DNA of 64,000 nt from Symbiodinium natans (GCA_905221605.1 CAJNDS010001001.1:124001-188000); one strand, 5' to 3'; positions 50,434-60,750 are shown, counted from the first letter of the stretch. Numbers and translations: made by a program. The notes: a model not told the origin generated them from the letters alone.

Positions 50434-51025
50434 CTTCTTGAAAGGAGGGTATAGGGTTTAGGGTTTAGGGTTCGGTTTACAAGAAAGGGTTTTGGTTAGC
50501 TTGTTCAAGCTTTGTTGTTTTTTGGAGGTGGAACGGGGGGGGGGGTGGGGCGGGGCGGGGGGTTGCTTCGACGGCTCCACACGAGATGAGACATGAACGT
50601 GCTCGACTCAACAACGTCTGTTTGCTCTGTATGTGTATGTACACACCACGTTTTCAGTTCGTCTACACGTATTCTCGGCTGTTGTGGCAAGACCTACCTT
50701 TCTTTAGCTGTTTTGCTCTGCTAAACCCTACACCCTAAACCCTAAACTCTAAGAAGGTTTAGTTGAGGGTTGAAGCGTGGCAAGGATCATCTCGATTCCA
50801 ACCAGGCAGCCTAAGTAACACAGAGTCCTCAGTATAGTTCAAGGAATAGCCATGAACAGTAACACAAAGGACATCAGAGGAGTCCTACTGTAACACCCTA
50901 AACCCTAAACCCTAAACCCCATAATTTGAATGACCGTTTTAACAAAGCAAGTCTGTGAAAGTTCTGGAAACACCCTAAACCCTAAACCCTAACTTTTCTG
51001 AACCTGGAAACCCTAAACCCTAAGC

Positions 51026-51119
51026 TTGGGATGTCCCCCCTTATACTAACAGTCTTTCATCGTAAACCCTCTTCTATTTCCCTATTAAGGACTGTAAGTA
51101 CAAGGGGGCAACATCCCAC
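51026..51119. mobile_element. Family A element (A8) with 8 bp telomere-like target duplication
   Basis: TTGGGATGTCCCCCC ... GGGGGCAACATCCCAC, flanked on both sides by CCCTAAGC (51018-51025, 51120-51127), a variant telomere-like unit. Confidence 0.85.
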
Positions 51120-51163
51120 CCCTAAGCCCTACACCCTGAAACCCTAAGCCCGAAAAACCCTGC

Positions 51164-51205
51164 CTCCTCCGCCTTTGGCAGGGGCCGTCCGTCACTGCGG
51201 GCCAC
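51164..51205 (-). CDS. Exon candidate (14 codons)
   Basis: CTGACTCAG acceptor, VARSDGRPLPKAEE, GC donor (GAG|GCAGGG); phase 0. Confidence 0.48.
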
Positions 51206-51479
51206 CTGAGTCAGTCGCCGTACACCCTTAACCCTCAACACCTTTGGAACCCTAAACCCAGTTGAGATCGGGTTTAGGGTTTAGAACCCCTCAACCCTTA
51301 TGGTTGCAGCCCCTGGACTGGCACCGAATCAGTTGAAAAGGTTCATGGGTTTGCAGATTTACAGGTTTACTTTACTAAGTAAGGTCATATGTAAGTTACT
51401 AAACCCTAGGGCTTGTAGGCTTTAAGCCGAAGGCGCTTCAGTTGATTGGGGGTTTAGGGCTTTAGGGTTCTTCGTTGTC

Positions 51480-51570
51480 CAGTAACCTGGGGGAATTACC
51501 TTTAACCATTGGGATTGTAAGGGGATTATACTATCCCAAAAGGCTAAAGGTTACCTACTCTACTACTAGG
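51480..51570. mobile_element. Family F element (F2)
   Basis: AGTAACCTGGGGGAATTACC ... AGGTTACCTACTCTACTACTAGG; close to F1 along its whole length. Confidence 0.7.
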
Positions 51571-51587
51571 GGCTTACTCGGCGCTGT

Positions 51588-51659
51588 CTCTCTATCAAAG
51601 CAAATGAGCGCGACCGCACTGTGAACCGGCACATCATCAGGACTCAACCGCCAGAAGCA
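51588..51659 (-). CDS. Exon candidate, unknown gene (24 codons)
   Basis: AGGTTCAG acceptor, frame CFWRLSPDDVPVHSAVALIC...; donor not clear (GATAGAGAG|ACAG). Adjoins F2. Confidence 0.42.
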
Positions 51660-51832
51660 CTGAACCTACTAGGGTGTAGGGCTTGGGGTCGCGGCACAGT
51701 CGACGCGTCATGAAGCTCCTTTGTTTTAGGGCCATCAACCCAAAATCTTTACTGGTCAGGGTTTAAGAAGTTTAGGTTGAGAACCCACTTTCTGATATTT
51801 TCTGAACTTCTGAGCACCCTGCCAGCATCATC

Positions 51833-51893
51833 AGCTCCAGCCCATGTCTATGTACAGTTCCCTGAGGCGTAGCACCTCCAGTGCCGGATCCAG
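51833..51893 (-). CDS. Exon candidate, leucine-rich
   Basis: LDPALEVLRLRELYIDMGW on the minus strand; Leu spacing recalls a leucine-rich repeat. No clean acceptor; a GA donor (GCTG|GAGC) would be needed. Confidence 0.33.
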
Positions 51894-52137
51894 AGAGGAT
51901 AGTCATGGCTTAGAGGGGCTTGGTTGTAGAGGCTTGGGGTTTAGAAGTTTTAAGGTTGAGGGTTCTGGGGTTTAGGGAGTAGAGTCTGAGGGTAGAGGGT
52001 TAAGGTCCAGGGAGTTTATGGATCTAGGGTCCAGGGGTTTCTGGTAAAGGTGGAACCTGCTGTGTAAACCAAACAAGCAGACATGTGCGTCAAACCCTAA
52101 ACCCTAAACCCTAAACCCTAAACCCTTAACCCTGAAC

Positions 52138-52303
52138 CCCTCGGAGCCTTTTTGTGGAAGACCAGGCTGCTGAGCTTGTTGAATGTCGATTTGTTCTCAG
52201 ATGTCTTCCCAAACCCGACATCCCCAAAATTTTGACCAGCCCCTCGAATGCAACTCAAGACTGCCGAGCCCCAAACGGCTCCAAAAACTCGCATGCTTGT
52301 GTT
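52138..52303 (-). CDS. Exon candidate, unknown gene (55 codons)
   Basis: GTGGCAGCAG acceptor, frame NTSMRVFGAVWGSAVLSCIR... with KTSENKSTFNKLSSLVFHKK, donor G|GTTCAG. Clearly protein-like. Confidence 0.58.
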
Positions 52304-52420
52304 CTGCTGCCACAAGAGTCCTCTTGACAAGGCTGAGGTTAGAGTTTAGGGTTTGCGGGCTTAGGGGCTAAGGGTTTTGAGGGTTTAGGGTTATCTTCCT
52401 TTAAAGGGCTTGAGGCGCAC

Positions 52421-52489
52421 CTGGCTTCTGCCGAAGCACCGACACCAGCTCGGTGGCCTGGATGTGTGCTTTCGCAGGACCCGATGATT
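52421..52489 (-). CDS. Exon candidate, unknown gene (23 codons)
   Basis: ACACGAG acceptor, frame SSGPAKAHIQATELVSVLRQ..., donor CCAG|GTGCGC. Confidence 0.58.
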
Positions 52490-52579
52490 CTCGTGTTTTT
52501 TTGGGGCTGTTCTAGGGTCCTTGCCTGTGTGACAACATAGCCCCACGAAATGAACGAGACGCATACTAGTCATAGGGGG

Positions 52580-53340
52580 TTATATAGTAGGGCACAAACC
52601 CTAAACCCCAAACCCTAAACTAGGGCACCCTAACTCCAATTTCCTGGAACCAACTCCCCAATTCCCCAGAACCATTAAAGAAGTGGAGCCAAGCATACCA
52701 GGTCACAGCCCGGAACCGAAACCAGCCACGCCCGAAATACAGCAACCTCAGCCAGTGGAGCCCGAATGAACTGAAACCCTAGAAGCCTAAACCCTAAACT
52801 CTTGTAGCCCTAAGACCCGAAAAACCCAACAAGCCTACTGTAAACCCTGCAATGCCCACTCTGTCTCACACTCTCTGCGGTGTCTCTCTCTCCCCCTCTC
52901 TCCCGCCCTTTGTGTACGAAGCCCTCAACCGTAAAAACCGACAACTCTAAACCCTGCCCAAAAGCACCCCCCCCCCCCCCCCCCCCCCCCCCCCCACCCC
53001 CCAAAAAACAAAAAAAACCTCGAAAGCCGTTAGCCCCAAAATCCTTTCCCAACTGGTACCTCCTTGCCCTACAAGCCCAAACCCTCAATCAAAGGGCCCT
53101 CCAGAACTGCCTTGGTTGCTCTTTAACCACCAAACAAAAGCTCAACTTTTGGCTCCCTGAATATGAAGGTAGAGGAACCCCCAAAACTTACAAAGTGCTA
53201 AAGTTGTGTGTAAAGTCTCAACTAGAAACCCCCCTCCAGCCCCAAACCCCTCCAAATCCCCCTGGAAGTCGCTCTAAAACCTTCGGCCCCGAACTAAATC
53301 TCCCCTAGAATGCCCCCAAACCCCAGACAAATCCAGCCAA
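52580..53340. other. Stretch without supported exons, with C30/A-rich run
   Basis: C-run broken by one A (52965-52996) passing into CCAAAAAACAAAAAAAACC. The long Pro-rich plus-strand frame (52880-53308) is C-run driven and lacks support. Confidence 0.5.
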
Positions 53341-53450
53341 GCCCTAAACCCTAAACCCTAAACCCTAAACCCTAAACCCTAAACCCTAAACCCTATCCCC
53401 TAAACCCAAAACCTTAAACCCTAAGCCTCCCCGGCACGTCCGGAGCTCAC

Positions 53451-53483
53451 GGCGGCGGAGACGACGTCGACTCTCAGCCGCTC
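53451..53483 (-). CDS. Small exon candidate (11 codons)
   Basis: CTTCTCCCTCAG acceptor, ERLRVDVVSAA, donor GCC|GTGAGC. Splice sites are among the best in the window. Confidence 0.45.
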
Positions 53484-53880
53484 CTGAGGGAGAAGGAGTT
53501 TTGGGGAGGGCTGCTGGGGTGTGGGAGGGGGGTTGGGGGGGCCCCAGGGTTAAGGGTTCAGGGCCTCGGGCTTAGGGTTCAGGGTTTAGGGAAAAGCATG
53601 TGGGGGATTGACTAAATGAAGCTTGAACATACCCCCTATGCTACCAGAGCACCAAGTTTTTTAAAGGGCTTGGAAGGTTATGGAAACCCCTTGCGCAACG
53701 GGGTTTGATTTTGTCCCCAAGGCCGCCTTACAAGGCTGGTGGTCCTACTTCCAACTCGTCGGAATCGCAGGAGTTGCCCGGTTGCCTTAAACCCTAAACC
53801 CTAAAACCTAAACCCTAAACTTCCACAGAGCTTCCGGAAATGATGCGGAGTGGCGACACGTGGAAGCTGAGGCAACCAAC

Positions 53881-53969
53881 CACGCCCAAGGGCATCTTGC
53901 ACAATTCTGGATCTCCTCGTCGTCTTTCTTTGACTTTCTGGTGCGCTTTGTGAGGATGCCGTGGGAAGT
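53881..53969 (-). CDS. Exon candidate, basic then acidic
   Basis: CTATGGAAG acceptor, frame TSHGILTKRTRKSKKDDEEI..., donor GTG|GTTGGT. A second minus frame and a plus frame are open, so frame is uncertain. Confidence 0.4.
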
Positions 53970-54529
53970 CTTCCATAGCAGGCAGGAGGGTTTAGGGCTT
54001 AGGGTCCGCTTCAGGCATCCTGAGCCCGAAAAGGGAAGAAGGGTACTACCGCAGCTCGGCTATGGCCCTCCAAACACCCTCCAGCGTTTAGGGTTTAGGG
54101 TTTAAGGTTTAGTTGCCAAAGCCCGGTTGGGCTTGTTCAAGCTTCTGTAAGCCATGCCTATTTCAAGGTCAGGGGTTTAGGGTTTAGGGTTTAGGGTTTA
54201 GGGTTTAGGGTTTAGGGTTTAGGGTTTAGGGTTTAGGGTTTAGGCTACCCTGAAGCATCTGAGGACCCCAAAAGCCAAGCATGTAAACTACTCCCAAGTC
54301 TTGCCTAGTAAAGACAATGGGCTCAGGCACTCCTTCTGCAGTGCTGAACCTCCCCCAAACGAAATGATTCTTACGAAGCGGGCTCCTTGTAGGGTATACC
54401 AGATGATGCTCATGCCGTGCATGATGCTCACCCTTAACCCTAAACCCTAAAACCCTTAAACCCTAAACCCTAAAACCCTAAAGTCCCCCCAATGTTTAGT
54501 TTCTGAGGTTCGGCCTCAGCAGTCCTAGA

Positions 54530-54940
54530 CTACTAATTGCCTAAGAACCCAGAAACAATAACAAAAATATTCTTCCCTATTAAGGTTCATATAGGGACTC
54601 TTATGTTTTTTTGTTAATCATATTTTGGGGCTCTTAGACAAACTTTTCTACTTGTTTATTCTTTTGGGGTTCTTATAAGCAAACAGCATTAAACCCTAAA
54701 CCCTAAAACCTTCCTGATTAAGGTTCATATAGGGAGTATTGTTTTTTTGATTCTTTTGGGGTTCTTATAAGCAAACAGGAGTAACAAATCTTCTTCCTTA
54801 CTAAGGTTCATATAGGGATGATCATTGTTTATTCTTTTGGGGTTCTTAAAGAAACTTTTCTACTTATTTATTCTTTTGGGATTCTTGAATTTAAACAAAC
54901 TATTCCTTTTCTTTCATATTCTTTTGGGGGTTCTTAAGCA
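54530..54940. repeat. Cluster of family G fragments
   Basis: Four tandem-like copies of TTCTTTTGGGGTTCTTAAGCAAAC plus TTAAGGTTCATATAGGGA. No coding signal; gives a T-rich intron immediately downstream of the exon at 54944. Confidence 0.75.
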
Positions 54941-54943
54941 AAC

Positions 54944-55015
54944 AGGAGCAGGCTTCTGGCCTCGTAGACGTCGCCTTCGCCCTCAATCTGTCCAGGCTCG
55001 GCAGCCTCCGCCGGC
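54944..55015 (-). CDS. Exon candidate, acidic
   Basis: GTTGGGAG acceptor, frame PAEAAEPGQIEGEGDVYEAR..., donor CT|GTTTGC, the first bases of a family G repeat. Confidence 0.45.
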
Positions 55016-55413
55016 CTCCCAACAAAGGGTTGGGTCCCGGGGTTCCTAGCCCTAAACCCTAAACCCTAAACCCTAAACCCTGAACTCTGAACCCTGAACC
55101 CTAAACCCCACACCCCAAACCCAAACTTTAAATCCCAAACACCACACTTTAAACCCCACACCCCAAAACCCTAAATCCCAGGCCTTATCCCGGCCCAACA
55201 CCCACAACGCCCTGCCCCAAAGCAGCCCAGTCTAAACTCCGCTTCGGTCTCTCAATGCGTTACATCCTCTTACATCGTCTACTCCTCTTCGCAGTACTTG
55301 GGGGTTACCAAGACAGCTCCACATCACTTGGGTCAAGCCCCCACAGGCCCCCAAAACCCTGCGCGGGTGTTTGCACTCCGCCTGGACGCCGGCGTGGAGA
55401 GTCGCGGAAGGAC

Positions 55414-55873
55414 CTTGAAGGCGTACACGTGGAAGTTCAGTTGGGCACTTATTAGTAGGGGTTTGAGGTTTAGGGTTTAATAGGTGTGGGTAGTTCTCGA
55501 AATATACTACGGCACACGTAAAACAAGGACTCAAAAAGGGACCCTCATTTAGAGAACTACCCATGAACAAAGAAGCCGACAGCCTTGCAGGCGTCGAGGA
55601 CTTAGTCCATGGGCTTTTCAATGCCAAGAAGGTGATGTTCCTAAAGAGCCCGACACTCCTTGCTTCAAGAATACATGTGTAAGCGATCTAAAGCTGAATT
55701 AAGGTCTCTTCCTGAAGTAAGGTGTCTTCCTTCAGAAAGCTTTGGGGGCCCAAAACCCTAAACCCTAAACCCTAAACCTCTTCGGGCAAACTCGTGTTTT
55801 GTCTGCTTCTTCTTCGCTTGATCTTGGCGAGCTCCGTCTGGTTCGTGAGACCTGGCACGGGAGCCAGGCTCAT
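55414..55873 (-). CDS. 5' part of a candidate gene with initiating ATG
   Basis: Exon 55873-55778 starts ATG (MSLAPVPGLTNQTELAKIKR...), 32 codons, ends GAG|GTTTAG at a telomere-like tract. Then 55600-55561 (CTAAG acceptor, LDACKAVGFFVH, donor GG|GTAGTT) and 55447-55414 (AATAAG acceptor, AQLNFHVYAFK, donor AAG|GTCCTT), whose phases agree with each other. A missing exon between the first two is needed by phase. Product unknown. Confidence 0.5.
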
Positions 55874-55889
55874 AGCAGCTCAACACCTC

Positions 55890-56290
55890 CTACCTTCATA
55901 CCAATGGCTACTAATATTATTCATATCATCAGAATTATGAATATTAACCATATGATAAAATACTAGTCATAGTATCAGTAGTGGCAACATTTTTATTACT
56001 ACAGTAATCTGATTAATGATATTCAGATGATTAAGATTGTTGATATTACTCATACTACTAATGTTATCAATATTATAATATAGTGAATAATATGAATATT
56101 ATTGATAATAGTCATACTATTTGAAATATTGTTGGTATCGGTAAATCGTGTGAATATTGCTGTTATGTTATTAATATTATCTATAACTTATGCTATGTGC
56201 ATCCTTTTCTATTCATCCATTAATATGACTAATAGTATTACAATCAATATGATTACTTGATATTAAAATCATTAATAACAAATCAGTTTG
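55890..56290. other. AT-rich intergenic spacer
   Basis: Degenerate ATT/AAT triplets (ATTAATATTAT, TCATACTAC). No exon and no telomere-like unit over 400 bp, the longest such gap, directly upstream of the initiating exon at 55873. It may hold promoter signals, but none is recognisable. Confidence 0.6.
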
Positions 56291-57024
56291 AAGGATAGCG
56301 ATGACATGATTTCTACGAAAGCCCAACAACTAGGTCTCCGAGCAACTGGATACGGGGCGGGGGTGCCTGTGCCAAAAGACTAGAAAAGACAGTGACATCT
56401 TGTTTGCACTTGCTTCCGCATGATCCATATTTGGTTTACAGGTAGGCTTAGAAGGTAACCAAAACCCCAAAACAAGGAGAATGAGGCCCTACTCTGGGTC
56501 CGAGTGTATGTTTGTGAACCCGAAAGGCAACCACTACAATTCGTGTCTGGGCAAGAGATCGTGGCGCCTCCAAGATGCAACACATATCAAGGTTCAAATC
56601 ATAATCCGGTTGATGGGTCTACTCATCTCTGGTATGACTGCAACCTAATTAAACCCTAAACCCTAAACCCATATAAAACAAAGCCCTACAGCACTTCAGA
56701 GGCCACTAGTTCTTGTTGAGAGAAGTCAAGGGACAGGATCCGAGTCTGGATAGCGGAAAACAGGATCTTTTGGGGTTGCGGTCGTCAGGGTTCAGGGTTT
56801 AGGGTCTAGGGTTCAGGGGTTGTAGATGCTTGCTGTGCTTCAAATGGGGCAAAGAGTCCACCTTGTGTTGAAGGCTTCTATCGGCCTTTCTTCTGTGAAG
56901 ATTGGAGTTCAACCGCCGAACAGTGTAACCCTAAACCCTAAATCCTAAACCCTAATTCCTTAAGGCTGCTTAACGCGAAACCAGCTGTCTTGAAACAGGC
57001 GCCTTCGATAAGGCTCCATGGGAC

Positions 57025-57077
57025 CTGCGTCCACGCAGCCTCGGCCCGGGACAGGAGAGCTGGCCCCATGAAGCCAT
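57025..57077 (-). CDS. Exon candidate, unknown gene
   Basis: TAG acceptor at 57078, frame GFMGPALLSRAEAAWTQ, donor CAG|GTCCCA. 56300-57020 otherwise shows a family I fragment (56455) and a few repeat units. Confidence 0.5.
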
Positions 57078-57167
57078 CTAGGGTTTAGGGTTTAGGGTCT
57101 AGGGTTTAGGGTTGATAGGGTTTAGGGTTTAGGATTTCGGGTTGAGGGTTTCATGCTTGAATCTCAC

Positions 57168-57267
57168 ATCGTGAACCACCCACCCCGAATCGGATGAATC
57201 CTGCCAAGTGTCCCTGGCTGCCGCGGTGCCGCGCTTCGTCGCGACGGCGTCCTCCGTGGAGGCGGAG
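57168..57267 (-). CDS. Exon candidate, unknown gene (33 codons)
   Basis: CCTATAG acceptor, frame SASTEDAVATKRGTAAARDT..., donor GAT|GTGAGA. Strong. The plus strand also has an open frame with a stop. Confidence 0.6.
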
Positions 57268-57712
57268 CTATAGGGGCTTCCAGACGCCTTCTGGTGCGTT
57301 CTCTTTCTCTTAGCAACTACTTAGTACAGAGTTGCACACACAAAGCGGGGGGGGGGGGTCCCTACCATAAACCCAGGTACAAAGGTCTTCTGTGCGGGCG
57401 GTGGGGAGGGGGGGACGCGTGCAGCTTCTCTCTCGGTGACCCCAAAAGTGCTCCAGGGCCCATGACTTCGACCACGGTAGAACAGAAAAACTCAGAAGCT
57501 AGGCCTTCTGGACGCTGTGTGTAAAAGAAAGGTCCCCAAGAAGGCCTAGCGAGCAAGCCCCAAAACCCTGAACCCCACATGTTTTTGGTACGCTCAAAAA
57601 CAAGAAATGCATTCCCAAATCTTAAACCCTAAACCCTAAACCCTAAACCCTACTAAACCCTAAACCCTAAACCCTAAACCCTAAACCCTAAACCCTAAAC
57701 CCTAAACCCAAC

Positions 57713-57714
57713 CC

Positions 57715-57745
<31 letters not shown>

Positions 57746-57752
57746 AAAAAAA
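57713..57752. repeat. C23-A19 homopolymer junction
   Basis: Follows a CCCTAAA array directly and ends nine bases from an exon candidate. On the coding strand it is T then G. Confidence 0.95.
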
Positions 57753-57760
57753 AGAGAAGT

Positions 57761-57829
57761 CTGCAGCTCCAGCCAGCACTCGCCGTAGAGCTCGGAGAGC
57801 TCTCCGAAGAAGTCCAGCGCCTGGGAGTT
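57761..57829 (-). CDS. Exon candidate, acidic (23 codons)
   Basis: ACCCCCAAG acceptor, frame NSQALDFFGELSELYGECWL..., possible GA donor before the T-rich run. The acceptor CCAAG is also the end of family B copy B12, as in the oxidase introners. Confidence 0.55.
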
Positions 57830-57841
57830 CTTGGGGGTCTA

Positions 57842-58019
57842 CTTCGGAGGTTCATGGGTACTTCTAAGCCCCAAGTAGGGTTTAGGGTTTAGGGTTTAGG
57901 GTTTAGCGTTTAGGGTTAAGGGTTTAGGGTTTAGGGGTACTATTCACCACAACTAGGATTCAGGGTTCAGGGTTCAGGGTTTAGGGTTCAGGGTTCGGGG
58001 TACTTATAACCCCAAGTTT
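57842..58019. mobile_element. Family B element (B12) with telomere-like tract inside
   Basis: CTTCGGAGGTTCATGGGTACTTC followed by six TTTAGGG units, then TACTATTCACCACAACTAGG and a block of TTCAGGG units. Right end unclear. Confidence 0.5.
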
Positions 58020-58023
58020 CTTA

Positions 58024-58125
58024 TTGGGATGTTCCCCCTTATGCCAAAAGCCCTTCATCGCGATTCCCGTACCCCCCTACTATCATCCATACTAAGGACT
58101 GTTAGTAAGTGGGGGAACATCCCAA
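58024..58125. mobile_element. Family A element (A9)
   Basis: TTGGGATGTTCCCCCTTATGCC ... GTAAGTGGGGGAACATCCCAA. Followed by a GGGGTACTATTCACC repeat also seen in B12. Confidence 0.75.
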
Positions 58126-58223
58126 CCTTCTTTAAAGGTTGACGGCTTAGGGGTACTATTCACCCCAATTAGGGTTTAAGGGGTACTTATAACCCCAAGT
58201 ATAAGTCTACGTATAACCTTCTT

Positions 58224-58451
58224 ATTGGGATGCTCCCCCTTATACTCTCAGCCCTTAATAGGGATTATAGTAGGGGGTACTATAATCCCTAGTAAGGACT
58301 GCATGTTAGTACGTATACTTGGTAGACCAGTAACCATATTATGATAAGGGCACCCTTATTTTGGGTTGGTTATTTTATAAGGGAACCAGAGCCCAAAAAA
58401 AAGGGGTAAAGGGTATCACTGGGCTACCAAGTATACAAAGGAACATCCCAA
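58224..58451. mobile_element. Family A element (A10) split by a family C element
   Basis: Left arm TTGGGATGCTCCCCCTTATAC at 58225; right arm GGAACATCCCAA at 58440-58451, separated from the rest by copy C3. On the minus strand this element starts at the GTGGGT donor of the exon ending at 58457. Confidence 0.8.
58319..58430. mobile_element. Family C element (C3) nested in A10, 6 bp duplication
   Basis: TTGGTAGACCAGTAACC ... CACTGGGCTACCAA, 112 bp, with GTATAC on both sides (58313-58318, 58431-58436). It is the uninterrupted relative of C1, with GGGAACCAGAGCCC where C1 has the telomere-like tract. Confidence 0.9.
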
Positions 58452-58456
58452 CCCAC

Positions 58457-58515
58457 GCTCCAAGTGCAATGTCCAGCGGCTGCGTGCCACCAAGGCCCGC
58501 TGATGGGCACCGGGC
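58457..58515 (-). CDS. Exon candidate, ankyrin-like
   Basis: ACCCCCCAG acceptor, frame ARCPSAGLGGTQPLDIALG, donor GC|GTGGGT. GTQPLDIAL resembles the G-x-TPL-x-x-A core of an ankyrin repeat, but one motif only. Confidence 0.42.
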
Positions 58516-58524
58516 CTGGGGGGT

Positions 58525-59092
58525 GGGTTTAGGGTTTAGGGTTTAGGGTTTAGGGTTTAGGGTTTAGGGTTTAGGGTTTAGGGTTTAGGGTTTAGGGTTT
58601 AGGGTTCAGGGTGGCCCCTGTTTTTGGGGTCTTAGGGGCTTCGGGGTCCAGGGTTTAGGGTGGGCTTGGGGTTTCGGAGTTTAGGGTTTAGGGCTTAGGG
58701 CTCCAGGCTTTAGGGTTTAGGGTTTCGGAGCTTGAAGCTTTCTGCAGGTTTCCGAACAATAGTAGGGGTACCGCTTTTGGAGGGTTCCTACAAGAGCGAT
58801 TGTGTTTTGGGGGTGGGTGGGTGGCATGATCAGCGTGCCCCTGCTTTGCTAAATGCACATGGACAGGGTTGGCTCAACCCTTGTACCCAGACCCCATTGG
58901 GAGGATCCAAAAAGTAGAACCCCCAAAGAGTACCCTCTACCATGCTGTTGGGTCATTCGTGGGAACCCTTAAGGGGATCCCTTTCTCTGGATCCTCCCAG
59001 CATTGGCCGGCAGGACCTAGGCTGCACTGCTGCACTAGGAGGAGGTGACAACCATAGCGACCCTGCACATATCACCCGAAACTTGGGATGTT
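58525..59092. other. Telomere-like array and unique spacer
   Basis: Twelve TTTAGGG units (58525-58610), TTTCGG/TTCAGGG variants, and an imperfect GGATCC(A/C)..TTGGGAGGATCC / CTGGATCCTCCCAG inverted pair at 58899-59000. No supported exon. Confidence 0.55.
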
Positions 59093-59183
59093 CCCCTTAT
59101 ACTGACAATCCTTAATAGGGATTATAATGCCCCCTATTATCAATCCCAATTAAGGACTGCTAGTATAAGGGGGAACATCCCAA
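59093..59183. mobile_element. Family A element (A11)
   Basis: TTGGGATGTTCCCCTTATACTGACAATCC ... AGTATAAGGGGGAACATCCCAA; flanks CCCGAAAC and CCCTGAAC are similar, so the target was probably telomere-like. Confidence 0.78.
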
Positions 59184-59219
59184 CCCTGAACCCTGAACCC
59201 TGAACCCTAAAACCTAAAC

Positions 59220-59246
59220 CCGGAGAACAAGCAGCTGCCCCCGCAC
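59220..59246 (-). CDS. Micro-exon candidate
   Basis: GGCCGCCCAG acceptor, VRGQLLVLR, donor CGG|GTTTAG. An alternative acceptor CCTGTCAG 26 bases upstream opens another frame. Confidence 0.3.
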
Positions 59247-59422
59247 CTGGGCGGCCAAGGATAAACCTGACAGGTTGGTGCCCCAGGGGTTATCGTCTAA
59301 TTCGGGGTATGCAGCAATTAGAGGACTCTTTCAGGGATCAGGGGGAGCAGGATGAGGTTCAGGCAAATGATTTCAGGCTCTTCCGGACGGCAGAAGGATG
59401 ATACGCCATCAGCTCCTAGAAC

Positions 59423-59477
59423 GTGTCATGCGTCCCGCAAAGCCCGTACCATTTTCGCGCACCCAGAACGCGTATAC
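59423..59477 (-). CDS. Exon candidate, unknown gene
   Basis: ATCATTCCAG acceptor, VYAFWVRENGTGFAGRMT, donor C|GTTCTA. Confidence 0.5.
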
Positions 59478-59575
59478 CTGGAATGATCCTAGAGAGCGGA
59501 GGCCAGTTCTCTATATGTCAGGGTACACTAGATTTCAAGGGCACGAATTCTAAGAATTAGGTTGACAAGTGGCAC

Positions 59576-59611
59576 ATCGTACTGCAGCCGGTCGAACTGC
59601 GCAATGACCTG
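59576..59611 (-). CDS. Exon candidate (12 codons)
   Basis: CATGCACAG acceptor, QVIAQFDRLQYD, donor GAT|GTGCCA; phase 0. Confidence 0.5.
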
Positions 59612-59903
59612 CTGTGCATGACAAGCAAGGCTTTGGGGTTTAGGGTTAGGGTTTCTAGTTTAGGGTTTAGTGTTGCATCATGTCATGGGCTGCCATCCGA
59701 AACAAAACTTGCATGGAGGTGCTGTTCTTTATGTGCTACAACCCGAAGAAACCCCTTTTAACACAGGCCCCGGGAACCCTACATCCGAGACCCGACCCTC
59801 ACCCCACATGGATTCTCTACCTTATGGGGTGCATGTCCTCCAAGAAATCGGAGGCATAACTAGGGTCCTAATTTCTTTGCCGAAGCCCTAGAAACCAAAC
59901 AAC

Positions 59904-59983
59904 AGTTTCGTGGCGCTGCTCTTCTGGGCCTCCGGAAAGCCCTGGGACGTGCAGGGGCCGCGCCGCCAGAGTTCAGAGACCTC
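59904..59983 (-). CDS. Exon candidate, unknown gene (27 codons)
   Basis: GCGCCTAAG acceptor, frame EVSELWRRGPCTSQGFPEAQ..., donor CT|GTTGTT. Confidence 0.55.
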
Positions 59984-59999
59984 CTTAGGCGCCAATTTA

Positions 60000-60750
60000 G
60001 GTTTAGGGTTGACAAATGCTTGGAGGGCTGAAAAGTTCTAGGCCTGAAGGTCTAAGCAGGGCATACTGTAGGAGGTTTCAGCGGGAGCCTAGAGGCTTGT
60101 AGAGGGCTCACAGCTCATCTGGAGCTAACGGGCTTCTAAAGCTTAACGACTTGGTTTCAGGCTTTTAGACTGTGGGTTTTAGGGCTTGCAGGGTTTTAAG
60201 AGGTTGTAGGGTTGAGAACCTGTAGGTTGTCTAGAGCTCATGGCTTAAGGTCCTCTAGGGCTTGTAGGCTCTTGTTCGAAGGCGAATATAAGGTTCCCAA
60301 TGACGTGGCGTAACCGCCGGACACGCAACTAAGCGCCCCCGGTCGACTCGCTTTAGGATAAGTGGGTTTAGGGTTTAGGGCGTGCTTGTCGTTTCGCGTT
60401 GGAGGTTGAGGGTTTAGGGTTTAAGACAGAAAGTGTGGCTTCTGGTATAAGATGGCTTAGGGTATCTTTTTAGGGTATCTCAGGCCATAAACTACGGCTT
60501 CGGTTCATAGGGCTTTGGGTCTACCTAGGAGTAGCCTTAAACCGCGCTTAACGAAGGGGAATGTACCTTAGTTCTTGGGTGTACTTGCCCTGTTAAAGGA
60601 GCAAGGTTATTTCAGATAGGGCTTGGGGTGACCCTTATGTAACCCTCAACCTCAAACCCCCGGACTACTATGTCCTTATAAGGGTTCTGGTGGCCAAAAG
60701 AATAGGGTTTAGGGTTTAAGGCGGGCTTATGCCCTCGAGGCCCTCAACTT
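60000..60750. other. Unique spacer with few repeats
   Basis: Irregular sequence with loose TTTTAGG/GCTTGTAGG motifs (60110-60270) and only three short TTTAGGG tracts. No supported exon. Confidence 0.45.

Noticed and set aside
52880-53308. 142-codon proline-rich plus-strand protein
   Set aside because: Driven by a C homopolymer, low-complexity, without splice or domain support.
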